A stretch of DNA of 64,000 bases from Planctomycetota bacterium (GTDB lineage Bacteria; Planctomycetota; UBA1135; JACQFD01): NCBI GenBank assembly GCA_016792805.1, contig JAEUHX010000052.1:1-64000 (forward strand), read 5' to 3'. Made by a program: the position numbers and the translations under genes. The notes under the pieces are model-generated. The model saw only the letters and a program-made list of their open reading frames with translations, had not been told where the DNA came from and did no database searches. Below, piece by piece: positions 35,476-45,003 of the stretch (positions are counted from its first letter, which is position 1; every line of letters begins with the position of its first letter).

Positions 35476-35946
35476 TTATCCCCCACGCGCATAGACACAG
35501 GTACCCACTCGCCGGATGTGTTCAATCAGAGGCGGATGCTGAATCTGCCCCAGAGATTGGACCTCGAATCGATAAGGGATCGGCAGCGCGTCGAGATCTG
35601 TTGCGATCGCCTCGGCTTCGAGCGAGTCGACGTCTTCCGAAAGCGCCAGGTTGACGTCCGAGCGCCCAGTATGTGTTCCTATCTGCCCGTGGCAAAAGTC
35701 ATCCGAGCTGCGCGCGGGACTTTTTCGCGAACTCATCGTCGGACCGCCTCGCCGTATCTCCTTGCTACGTCTACGGCGGTCCTTCTCGATCTCGCGAAAA
35801 ATCCTCGCGCTCGCTCTGCGGAGCACTTTTGCCACGGGCAGTTATGCTCGAGATCCGAAGGGGATCGCGGTCTCGACTCTCGGGTGGCGCCTGAAGACAG
35901 ACATCACCATCTCTAGCTCGCCCGCTGAGAGTGGAGTCCGGATCAT
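35476..35946 (-). pseudogene. MNT-type nucleotidyltransferase gene interrupted by a palindromic element
   Basis: Read on the minus strand, 35946-35842 encodes a 34-residue N-terminal half ending in the nucleotidyltransferase motif FGSRA and then a stop. Element copy 2 follows (35841-35683), and 35682-35476 continues with IGTHTGRSDVNLAL and LDALPIPYRFEVQSL, then stops. Joined, these give the minimal nucleotidyltransferase signature GSRAxGxxxxxSDxxLAL and a protein of about 102 residues, normal for this family. MNT proteins usually pair with HEPN toxins. A short frame just upstream contains SFEKAVDAI and ends by overlapping this ATG (ATGA), and may be a remnant of such a partner. The gene can no longer make an intact protein. 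Confidence 0.78.
35683..35841. repeat. Palindromic MITE-like element, copy 2 (best preserved)
   Basis: This 159-bp element has perfect 17-bp terminal inverted repeats (CTGCCCGTGGCAAAAGT at both ends). Further paired arms lie inside: TTTTTCGCGA (35721-35730) with TCGCGAAAAA (35792-35801), and GGACCGCC (35741-35748) with GGCGGTCC (35775-35782), so either strand could fold into one long hairpin. The flanks show TAT on the left and, after one extra T, TAT on the right, a possible short target duplication. No coding capacity. Confidence 0.9.
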
Positions 35947-36094
35947 TCCATGGATTCTTGGCGCAGGAATTCGTGGAGTTGTCCCATGGCGCCCAGCGAG
36001 CGCCCATGAATTGCATCGACAGCCTTCTCGAAGCTTGCCGGGCTGGCTTACGAAGCCGTCACAGTTCGGCAGCATTCGCGGGGCCGCGCAGCGT

Positions 36095-37174
36095 TCATTT
36101 CCCGCTCTTTTGTGTGAGGTCGGTCGCCGGCGCGCCCGACTTCTCGCGGCAGGCCGCGATGCGATCCCACACATCGCGCATCTCCTTCGAGTCGGCGCTC
36201 AGGGTGCTGCGCTTCACGAAGGTCTCATAGTCGCGCGTCGCGAGTGCATACATGCCGAGAGCCTGCCGGCAGATGCCGCGATTGTAATAATCATCAATAC
36301 GTTCGGGGTCGATCTCGAGCACGCGGTCGAGATGCGCCGCCGCTTCTTTGACCTTCTTCTCGCGATACAGCATGAGCGCCATGAGGCTGCGCACGCCGGC
36401 TTCCTGGATTTCGAAGCCGCGAATCGCCTTGCGCGCCTCGTCCTCTGACCGCGGATCGCGACCGGCCCGCTCGAGCATCTTCGCGCGCTCCGTGCGGCCG
36501 CGGTCGAGCACTTCCAGTGCGCGCTCGCCCCACGAGATCGAATCGGCCGCACGGCCCCGAAGCGAACAGAGGGCCTGGAGCCGCTCCATCACCTCCACAC
36601 GCGTCGGCACCATCTCGTGGGCCTTCACGAGGCGATCCTCGGCGATCTTCAGGTCGCGCTCGGCGATCTCTCGAGCCTGCGCCGCGTCGTTCCGCAGCTT
36701 TGCGACCGCGTCCTTCGCTTCCTTATTGGCATCCCCCGCCGCGCCACTGATAGCGATCTTCTGCTCACAGGCCTCGGCGTGGGTCAGGAGCGCATGTCCG
36801 CGCTCTGCTCGAGCGAAGCCATGCCCCGCGACCACCGAGAAGAGCGAGCCGCCGCCGTGATCCTCCGCACGCTCGAAGCAATCGAGGGCTTGGGCAAGGA
36901 GCTTCAGATCGGCCACGCCGGCATTCGTCGAGCGCGCCTGACGCGTGCGCGTCATCCCGAGAATCGACAGCGTGAGCGCGTCGTCGGGCTCAATCTCCAG
37001 GGCGGCGCGGGCCCGATCGGCGGCGCGCGTGAGATCTCCGAGGTCGTAGTACTCGCGTGCCGCCTGGCGCACGAGTTCTAGCTTCTCCTGGTTCTTCGAG
37101 GCGGCGCATCCACCGCCGAACACCGAGAGCACGGCCACGGAAAGCAGCGGCAACGTCGTGGAAACGAGCTTCAT
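36095..37174 (-). CDS. TPR-repeat lipoprotein
   Basis: At 359 residues the protein begins with a lipoprotein-like signal (VAVLSVFGGGC, Cys 23, a slightly unusual lipobox). It contains tetratricopeptide-type helix pairs at about 30-65 (YYDLGDLTRAADRARAALEI) and 285-325 (AAAHLDRVLEIDPERIDDYYNRG), with a charged helical middle. TPR lipoproteins serve as scaffolds for envelope complexes; no specific partner is evident. It is divergent from gap. The sequence after its stop is the decayed, element-containing region. Confidence 0.85.
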   Translation of the reverse strand: MKLVSTTLPLLSVAVLSVFGGGCAASKNQEKLELVRQAAREYYDLGDLTRAADRARAALEIEPDDALTLSILGMTRTRQARSTNAGVADLKLLAQALDCFERAEDHGGGSLFSVVAGHGFARAERGHALLTHAEACEQKIAISGAAGDANKEAKDAVAKLRNDAAQAREIAERDLKIAEDRLVKAHEMVPTRVEVMERLQALCSLRGRAADSISWGERALEVLDRGRTERAKMLERAGRDPRSEDEARKAIRGFEIQEAGVRSLMALMLYREKKVKEAAAHLDRVLEIDPERIDDYYNRGICRQALGMYALATRDYETFVKRSTLSADSKEMRDVWDRIAACREKSGAPATDLTQKSGK

Positions 37175-38422
<1,248 letters not shown>

Positions 38423-38432
38423 GGATTCGGCC

Positions 38433-39614
38433 GTGACTTTTCGCACGCTCCAGGACATCGACGTTCGCGGCAAGCGCGTTCTCGTGCGCGTCGATTTCAA
38501 TGTTCCGCTCGAGAAAGACGGAAGCATCTCGGATGACACGCGCATCACGGCCTCGCTCCCCACGATCCAGGCGCTTCTGGATCGTGGGGCGTCGCTCGTT
38601 CTGATGAGCCACCTGGGGCGCCCCAAAGGAGTCGATCCGTCGCAGTCGCTCCGGCCGGTGCACCGCCGGCTTTCAGAGCTGCTCCCCGGAAGAAAAGTGA
38701 ACTTTGCTGACGATTGCGTGGGGGCTGCTGCTGAGGGCGCTGCGGCGGCGCTTACCGAAGGTCAAGTGCTCCTCCTCGAGAACGTGCGCTTCCACAAAGA
38801 GGAGGAGAAGGGCGACAAGGCCTTCGCCGCCTCGCTCGCCAAGCTCGGTCAGGCATTTGTGAACGACGCCTTCGGATCCTCGCACCGCGCGCACTGCTCG
38901 GTGTCGGGCGTGGCCGATCACTTGCCTTCGGCTGCAGGATTGCTGCTGCAGAAGGAGCTCGACGCCTTCGATCGGCTCATGAATGACCCCGGGATGCCTT
39001 TTGTGGCAATTCTCGGAGGGTCGAAGGTGAGCGACAAGATCGCCGTCGTCGAGAATCTCGTCGGAAAAGTGCAGACGCTGATCGTCGGCGGCGCCATGGC
39101 CTACGCGTTCTTGCGGGCGAGCGGCCAGGAGATCGGCTCCTCGAGGTTCGAGGAAGCCGATATGCACATTGCCATGGACGCCATGGCGAAGGCGCGGTTC
39201 AAGGGCACGGAATTGTTGCTTCCCGTGGACCACGTCGTCACGCAGACGTTCGACGCCAATGCGGAGTCGCGCGTCGTCGAAGGGGATATTCCCGAAGGCT
39301 GGATGGGCCTCGATATTGGCCCGAAGACCGTCGAGCTCTTCTCGGGCGTCATCGGCGGGGCAAAGCGCATCGTGTGGAATGGCCCTATGGGAGTGTTCGA
39401 ATTCGAGAAGTTCGCCGCCGGCACCCGCGGCGTCGCACGCGCCGTTGCCGAATCGGGCGCCTTTTCGTTTGTGGGGGGCGGCGATTCTGTGGCGGCAATC
39501 CAGAAGCTCGGATTCGGCGACCGTGTGTCGCATCTCTCGACGGGCGGCGGCGCGTCGCTCGAGCTGCTCGAGGGCAAGGATCTTCCCGGCGTGGCCTGCC
39601 TGCGAAAGAAGTAA
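38433..39614 (+). CDS. pgk: Phosphoglycerate kinase
   Basis: Pgk makes ATP from 1,3-bisphosphoglycerate, the step after Gap. The GTG start gives 393 residues, full length. Signatures include RVDFNVPLE, MSHLGRPKG, LLENVRFHKEEE, the hinge-region ILGGSKVSDKI, and the nucleotide loop GGGDSVAAIQKLG. It lies 10 bp after gap and 15 bp before rpe, matching a coordinated sugar-phosphate operon. Confidence 0.97.
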   Translation: MTFRTLQDIDVRGKRVLVRVDFNVPLEKDGSISDDTRITASLPTIQALLDRGASLVLMSHLGRPKGVDPSQSLRPVHRRLSELLPGRKVNFADDCVGAAAEGAAAALTEGQVLLLENVRFHKEEEKGDKAFAASLAKLGQAFVNDAFGSSHRAHCSVSGVADHLPSAAGLLLQKELDAFDRLMNDPGMPFVAILGGSKVSDKIAVVENLVGKVQTLIVGGAMAYAFLRASGQEIGSSRFEEADMHIAMDAMAKARFKGTELLLPVDHVVTQTFDANAESRVVEGDIPEGWMGLDIGPKTVELFSGVIGGAKRIVWNGPMGVFEFEKFAAGTRGVARAVAESGAFSFVGGGDSVAAIQKLGFGDRVSHLSTGGGASLELLEGKDLPGVACLRKK

Positions 39615-39629
39615 CTTTCACGCCCAGCC

Positions 39630-40325
39630 GTGCTCCCGATCCGCGTCTATCCATCACTGTTGGCGTGCGATTTCTCGCGCGTCGGCGAGGAAGTCGCGCG
39701 CTGTGAAAAGGGCGGCGCCGACGGCATGCACCTTGACGTGATGGACGGCCATTTTGTGCCGAATCTCACGATGGGGCCCGACGTGGCGAAGGCCGTCCGC
39801 CGATGCACGAAGTCGACGCTGGATTGTCACTTGATGGTGACGGATCCGCTCGCGGCTTCGCGATGGTTCGCGGAAGCCGGCGTCGACGCGATCACATTTC
39901 ACGCGGAAGTCGCCTCCGACGGACGAATTGTTGCGGACGCGATTCGTGATCTTGGAAAGAAGGTGGGCGTTTCTCTGAATCCCGACACTCCGTTCTCTTT
40001 GATCCGCCCGCTGCTGCGATCGGTCGACCAGGTGCTCGTGATGACCGTATTCCCCGGCTTCGGCGGGCAGAAGTTCATGGAGAGCGCGTTGCCGAAGATT
40101 CACGAGATTCGGCAGGCGGGCTTCACCGGCGACGTGCAGGTTGACGGCGGAATCAACTCGGAGACCGCCGTCGCGTGCGCGGAAGCCGGCGCCAATGTGT
40201 TCATCGCCGGCACGTTTGTGTTTATGGCGGCGGATCTCGGCGCAACGATTCGCGCCCTGCGAGAGTCGACGAAAACTGCATTTTTGAAAGGCATCCTCCA
40301 ACCCCCGGTGGCCGGCACGCGATGA
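39630..40325 (+). CDS. rpe: Ribulose-phosphate 3-epimerase
   Basis: Rpe interconverts ribulose 5-phosphate and xylulose 5-phosphate in the pentose phosphate pathway. The 231-residue (beta/alpha)8 barrel has the metal-binding HLDVMDGHFVPN and DCHLMV motifs, the loop-6 VMTVFPGFGGQKF and the phosphate-binding VDGGIN. The GTG start follows pgk by 15 bp, and its stop overlaps the accD start (ATGA). Confidence 0.96.
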   Translation: MLPIRVYPSLLACDFSRVGEEVARCEKGGADGMHLDVMDGHFVPNLTMGPDVAKAVRRCTKSTLDCHLMVTDPLAASRWFAEAGVDAITFHAEVASDGRIVADAIRDLGKKVGVSLNPDTPFSLIRPLLRSVDQVLVMTVFPGFGGQKFMESALPKIHEIRQAGFTGDVQVDGGINSETAVACAEAGANVFIAGTFVFMAADLGATIRALRESTKTAFLKGILQPPVAGTR

Positions 40326-41182
40326 CTGCCAACGAACGCAAACCTGAAGACGATCCGGAGCTGAGCCGCCTCGCGGGAAAGAAGCGCGAGATGCCGGGCG
40401 GCCTGTGGCTCAAGTGCGAATCGTGCCGACAGATGATCTTCCGCAAGGAGCTCGAGTCGCGGCAGCGCGTCTGTCCGAATTGTGGTTTTCACTTTACGCT
40501 CCCCGGACGCGAGCGGGTGGAGATCACGATGGACCCGGGCACTTTTGAGGAGTTGTTTGCAGACCTCTCGCCGGTCGATCGGCTCAAGTTCGTCGATCAG
40601 CTGCCCTACCCGGAAAAGATCCACTCGGCGCAGCGCAAGTCGGGCCAAGCGGAGGCCGTGATCGCCGGCACCGGAACTGTGAAGGGGCACCCCGTCGTGC
40701 TCGGCGTCCTCGACTTCTCGTTCCTCGGTGGCTCCATGGGTGAAGTCGTGGGTGAGAAGGTGGCGCGCTGCTGCGAGGTGGCTCTCGAGACGAAGCGCCC
40801 TGTGATCTTTTTCACCTCGAGCGGCGGCGCTCGCATGCACGAAGGCGCGGTGAGCTTGATGCAGATGGCGAAGACCTGCGGCGCTCTCTCGCGGCTTCAG
40901 CGCAATGGCGGCTTCTCCATCTCTGTGATGACCAATCCGACGACGGGTGGTGTTACGGCGTCGTTTGCGTCCACCTGTGATGTGCTCATTGCGGAGCCCG
41001 GGGCGCTCATCGGGTTCGCGGGGCCGCGCGTCATCTCGACAACGCTGAAGCAGGATTTGCCGAAGGGATTCCAGCGAGCGGAGTTTCTGCTGGAGAAGGG
41101 ACAGATCGACGCCATCGTTCCGCGCGACCGCATGCGCGATGATCTCGCACGATTGTTGAGCTTCGTTCAGAAGCCGGCCTAG
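40322..41182 (+). CDS. accD: Acetyl-CoA carboxylase carboxyltransferase subunit beta
   Basis: AccD is the beta half of the carboxyltransferase (partner AccA at 29814). The ATG overlaps the rpe stop, giving 286 residues. The N-terminal zinc ribbon has C32-x2-C35 and C51-x2-C54, as in bacterial AccD. The catalytic region shows VLDFSFLGGSMGEVVGEK, TSSGGARMHEG and the TNPTTGGVTASFA oxyanion motif. Placement with gap, pgk and rpe ties malonyl-CoA supply to glycolytic gene expression. Confidence 0.96.
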   Translation: MTANERKPEDDPELSRLAGKKREMPGGLWLKCESCRQMIFRKELESRQRVCPNCGFHFTLPGRERVEITMDPGTFEELFADLSPVDRLKFVDQLPYPEKIHSAQRKSGQAEAVIAGTGTVKGHPVVLGVLDFSFLGGSMGEVVGEKVARCCEVALETKRPVIFFTSSGGARMHEGAVSLMQMAKTCGALSRLQRNGGFSISVMTNPTTGGVTASFASTCDVLIAEPGALIGFAGPRVISTTLKQDLPKGFQRAEFLLEKGQIDAIVPRDRMRDDLARLLSFVQKPA

Positions 41183-41203
41183 ACCGTCGCCTGGCAGACG
41201 CGC

Positions 41204-43786
41204 GTGCGGGCGCTCCTATTCTCCGCGCTTCTCTCCGGCGCCGCGGCGACTGTCGCGGAGATGATTTGGATTCGCCGTCTCGGAGACATCCTGGGCGATG
41301 CGCCGTACGCGGTACCGTTCGTATTGTCGGCGTTTTTCTTGGGCATCGGACTTGGGGCATTCATCACAGGGCGCGTTGCCGATCGGCTGCGGGCGCCGCT
41401 TCGATGGTTCGCGGGGGCGGAGCTTCTCTGCGCCGCCCATGCGCTCGGGCTCCCCGCGCTTGCGCGGTGGCTCGAAGCTCACTCTTCGCAATGGCTTGGG
41501 CCTCTCGGAGCAGGGCCCGTGGGGCTCGCGGCCCGCGCCGCCCTCGCCCTCGCGCTCGTCGGCCCTGCTGCGCTCGCCATGGGAGCCACGCTCCCGCTGC
41601 TGGCCTCGGCGGTGATTCGAGGGGTGGACGAGACGGCTCGAAAAGTGAGTATCTTGTATGGAGTCAATACTTTTGGAGCCGCTCTTGGGGCGCCGCTTTC
41701 GACTCTCTCGCTCGTGCCGCTCGTCGGACTTTCGGGTGCGGCTGCGGCGGCGGCCGCTGCGAATCTTGTTGCCGCAATCATTGCAGCAGGAACGTCGAGC
41801 CCGCTAACACCAGCCGCCTCACCGGAGCTGGCGAGACCCTTGAAAAGTGAGCTTTCTCCCTGGTGCGTGGCGGCTCTCGCCACCGGGTTCGCATCGATTG
41901 TCCTCGAGATCGCGGCGACTCGTGTCCTCGGATCCTACTTTCAGGGGACGGTTTACGGGTTCTGTTGGATTCTCTGTACTTATCTGGCGTGCACCGCGGC
42001 GGGGGCGTTGGTGGCGAGGGGCGTGCTCGCGCGGAGGCCGGATCCAAGCCCGATACTGTCCTTGGCAATTCTGATCGCTGGTCTTGGGATCACTTCCTCG
42101 GGCGTCGGGCTGTATGGATTGGGAATCGCAGTGGAGTCGGGGCGTCTTGGGGCTTCGCGCCTGCTTTCGCCCGCCCTTCAAGTGGCGATCTCCTTCGGTC
42201 TCCTCGCGATCCCCATGCTGGCATTCGGCGCGGCGTTTCCTCTGCTCACGGCGCTCGAGGAGCAGCGCCTTCGGCGTGCGGGCGCCGCGCGCGCTCTGGG
42301 CTCGGTCTATCTGTGGAACACGGCCGGGACGACGGCGGCGCCCATCCTGGCGGTATTCGTGATCTTCCCGTCGCTCGAGATCGGAGGCGCTCTAGTGATC
42401 GCCGCATGGGCGCTGTTCGCGACCGCGGCCTTCATAGTCCAGAGTGGCAGCCGCGTCGTCCGGATCGGCTGTGCGGTTGCCGCGGCGGTGGCGTGGGTGG
42501 CGCCGATGGGCATCCGCCCCGGAGCGATGGGGTCGGCCGAGCGCGTCATTGCCTACCGCGAGGGGATTCAGTCGAGCGTTGCCGTCGTGGAGTCGGAAGG
42601 GCATCGCGTGCTGAAGCTCGGCAATGCGTATCGGCTCGGCGCGACCCGGACAGAGTTCGCGCAGCACCGCCAGGGTGTGTTCCCTTTTTTATTGCATCCT
42701 TCCCCGCGCCGGGCTCTTTTTGTTGGATTGGGAACGGGCAGCACCGCCGGAGCTGCGGCCGAGCACGGGATTCGCGACCTCGAGATCGCGGAGCTCGTCC
42801 CCGAGATCGCGGGGCTGGTTCCGCTCTTTGACCGATCAAGCTACGGACTCAGCGCGAAGCTCGCCCGCGGCGGCGCCCGCCTTTTCTTACAGGATGGAAG
42901 GCATCACCTCCGGCGCGAAGGGGAGCCCTTCGACGTAATTGTTGGAGATCTATATGTTCCCTGGAGAGCGGCGGAGGGCGGCGCTCTGTCGCGCGAGATG
43001 TTTGAGGCGATGCGCGCGCGCCTCGCAGACGGCGGTATGGTTTGCCAGTGGCTTCCGCTCTATCAGCTTGGGCCCGAGGAGCTGCGAATCGTTACGGCGA
43101 CTTTCTGTGATGTCTTCGACTGCGTGAGCGCTTGGTGGCTTTATTATAATGTCGAGCAGCCGGTGATCGCGCTCGCTGGGGCGCGCCGTCCATGGAGCCT
43201 CGCCGCGCCGCGCCCAGCGTCGCGCGCTGCCTCAGAGGCCGGGCTCTCCGATCCGACGGAGGTCGCGGCGTCTTGGGTTGCCGGGCACGCAACGCTTCGC
43301 AGCTGGGCCCACGGCGCGCCGATTGAGACGCGCGAAAGGCCGATCCTCGAATTTCGGTCCACCACCGCAGCTGCGCTCGGTGAGGCGGCCACGGCGAGGG
43401 CTTCGCTCGAAGCAGTCCTCTCGATTCGCGAGGAGGCTCCACCCGCGGAGCTCCTGGCGTTCTATGAGCGCACGTTGGCCGAGCGCACACGCGCAGCCCA
43501 CCGCGGGATTGGCAGTTTCTTCCGAGGCAGGATGCTCGCCGTCCATGAAGGGGATCTGGTCGGTGGGCTCGATTGGATGGCGGACGGGCTCGCTGCTGAC
43601 CCCGATTCGGCCTGGCTCGCCTGGAACCTCCACCAAGGCGCCCAGGAGCTCGCCAAGACGGGGCGGCAGGCGGCGCTGGAGGCCCTGCTCGCGCGCCTTC
43701 GTAAGCCCTGGAGCGAGCCTGGCAGCGCGCCTCAAGGCGTGAAGCTGCTGCTTGAGCAACTGGAGAAGCTGCGCGGCGACCGCTGA
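41204..43786 (+). CDS. Membrane-embedded spermidine-synthase-like protein (second of two)
   Basis: The GTG start gives 860 residues: about twelve transmembrane helices (residues 1-440), a spermidine-synthase/methyltransferase fold (about 445-650) with the FVGLGTGSTAG loop near residue 505 and a DGRHHLRR motif, then a C-terminal soluble helical domain of about 200 residues. Unlike the protein at 23566-25947 it has no second helical block. Similar fused proteins are widespread in Planctomycetota and unassigned; the membrane half resembles MFS-like or flippase-like architectures. It sits 21 bp after accD, so it is likely co-transcribed with the gap operon. Confidence 0.82.
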   Translation: MRALLFSALLSGAAATVAEMIWIRRLGDILGDAPYAVPFVLSAFFLGIGLGAFITGRVADRLRAPLRWFAGAELLCAAHALGLPALARWLEAHSSQWLGPLGAGPVGLAARAALALALVGPAALAMGATLPLLASAVIRGVDETARKVSILYGVNTFGAALGAPLSTLSLVPLVGLSGAAAAAAAANLVAAIIAAGTSSPLTPAASPELARPLKSELSPWCVAALATGFASIVLEIAATRVLGSYFQGTVYGFCWILCTYLACTAAGALVARGVLARRPDPSPILSLAILIAGLGITSSGVGLYGLGIAVESGRLGASRLLSPALQVAISFGLLAIPMLAFGAAFPLLTALEEQRLRRAGAARALGSVYLWNTAGTTAAPILAVFVIFPSLEIGGALVIAAWALFATAAFIVQSGSRVVRIGCAVAAAVAWVAPMGIRPGAMGSAERVIAYREGIQSSVAVVESEGHRVLKLGNAYRLGATRTEFAQHRQGVFPFLLHPSPRRALFVGLGTGSTAGAAAEHGIRDLEIAELVPEIAGLVPLFDRSSYGLSAKLARGGARLFLQDGRHHLRREGEPFDVIVGDLYVPWRAAEGGALSREMFEAMRARLADGGMVCQWLPLYQLGPEELRIVTATFCDVFDCVSAWWLYYNVEQPVIALAGARRPWSLAAPRPASRAASEAGLSDPTEVAASWVAGHATLRSWAHGAPIETRERPILEFRSTTAAALGEAATARASLEAVLSIREEAPPAELLAFYERTLAERTRAAHRGIGSFFRGRMLAVHEGDLVGGLDWMADGLAADPDSAWLAWNLHQGAQELAKTGRQAALEALLARLRKPWSEPGSAPQGVKLLLEQLEKLRGDR

Positions 43787-43855
43787 CTTTGGATCCTCGG
43801 CGCGCGACAATTGCCGCGTCATTCGCTTCTCTCTGACGATGGAGCATCTCGATCC

Positions 43856-44881
43856 ATGATTACCGCCACCGCGATCTGCCTCACCTCTCTCCTGCTCGCG
43901 CCTCAAGCGGGCGCCAAGGATGCCAAGAAACCGGCCCCCGCGCCCCAGACCTTCAACGACCTCATGAGCTCCTTTGACGAGCAGGAGCAAAAGGCACAGA
44001 AGGAGCTGCGCGAGAAGCGCTTTGCGGCGATCGAGGCCTATCTCGCCGCCAAGACGCCCCCGAGCGACAAGAAGGGGGCGCTCTCGGCGGCGGCCGAGCT
44101 TGGGTTTGAGCTGGAGAAGTGGGAGAAGGCTCTCGCCCACTCCGAGAGGTTCCTGGCGGACTTCAAGGCGGATGCGGGAGCGCCGTCCATTATGCTGACG
44201 AAAGCCCGGTGCCTCTCGAACATCACGGGCAAGGAAGCTGCCGCGAAAGATGCTTACAAAGCGGCGATCGAAGCCGCAGGGAAGAACATCAATCTCGCTG
44301 TCGAGGCGACGACGGAGCTGGCGGATGCACTCGCGACCGGTGGAGATGTGGACGGGGCCAAGAAGGCGCTCGATGAGTGCGCCGAGAAATACAAGGATCC
44401 CGGACTGAAACAGTATCTGGACGGCATGAAGGAAGACTTCGACATCATCGGGACAGATCCGACGCCGATTCATGTCAAGGGGCTCGACGGGAAGCCTCTC
44501 AGCCTGGAGTCGATGAAAGGTAAGGTCGTCTTAATTGACTTCTGGGCGACTTGGTGCGGCCCCTGCATGGCGGAGCTCCCCAACGTGCTCGCGACTTACA
44601 AGAAATACCACGACAAGGGATTCGAGATCGTTGGGATCAGCCTCGATCGCGCCGAGGACGAGCAGAAGCTCAAGGACACCATGGCCGCCAAGGGCATGAC
44701 ATGGCCCCAGTATTACGACGGCAAGTTCTGGAAGAACGAGGTGGCCGTGGCGTATGGAATCCAGAGCATTCCGGCGACCTATTTGTTGGATCGCAACGGC
44801 AAGATCATCCGCAAGGGACTCCGCGGGCCGGCTCTGGGCAAGGCCGTGGCGAAGGCGCTCTCTGCGCCGGCGAAGCTGTAA
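43856..44881 (+). CDS. Secreted TlpA-like thioredoxin-fold protein with N-terminal helical domain
   Basis: The ATG at 43856 gives 341 residues with a signal peptide (AICLTSLLLAPQAGA). Residues about 30-190 are helical and TPR-like. The C-terminal domain (about 200-335) is AhpC/TlpA-type with FWATWCGPC (redox pair C234/C237), EIVGISLDRAE and the cis-Pro SIPATYLLD. It probably reduces disulfides in exported proteins, for example during cytochrome c maturation. A convergent terminator-like hairpin (44899-44936) follows. Confidence 0.9.
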   Translation: MITATAICLTSLLLAPQAGAKDAKKPAPAPQTFNDLMSSFDEQEQKAQKELREKRFAAIEAYLAAKTPPSDKKGALSAAAELGFELEKWEKALAHSERFLADFKADAGAPSIMLTKARCLSNITGKEAAAKDAYKAAIEAAGKNINLAVEATTELADALATGGDVDGAKKALDECAEKYKDPGLKQYLDGMKEDFDIIGTDPTPIHVKGLDGKPLSLESMKGKVVLIDFWATWCGPCMAELPNVLATYKKYHDKGFEIVGISLDRAEDEQKLKDTMAAKGMTWPQYYDGKFWKNEVAVAYGIQSIPATYLLDRNGKIIRKGLRGPALGKAVAKALSAPAKL

Positions 44882-44898
44882 GCGCGATTCGTCGACGC

Positions 44899-44936
44899 GA
44901 AGCTGCAGGGCGTGGACCGATCCGCCTTGCAGCTTC
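44899..44936. terminator. Convergent-gene hairpin terminator
   Basis: The 14-bp stem GAAGCTGCAGGGCG / CGCCTTGCAGCTTC has one G-T pair and a 10-nt loop. It lies between the convergent TlpA-like and msrBA genes and may serve both strands, although no strong T-run is present. Confidence 0.55.
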
Positions 44937-45003
44937 TGTCGTTTCTGGACTCGGCGAGCGCTCTGAGCCGGTGGTTCTGCGGTGCAAGGGTGACGCTCGA
45001 GCC

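Larger units (their letters stand above)
35352..36094. other. Gene-poor region between the PDZ gene and the TPR lipoprotein gene
   Basis: About 740 bp hold two hairpin terminators, the split nucleotidyltransferase gene with its inserted element, and roughly 150 bp of further decayed sequence (35947-36094). No intact gene is supported. Confidence 0.6.
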
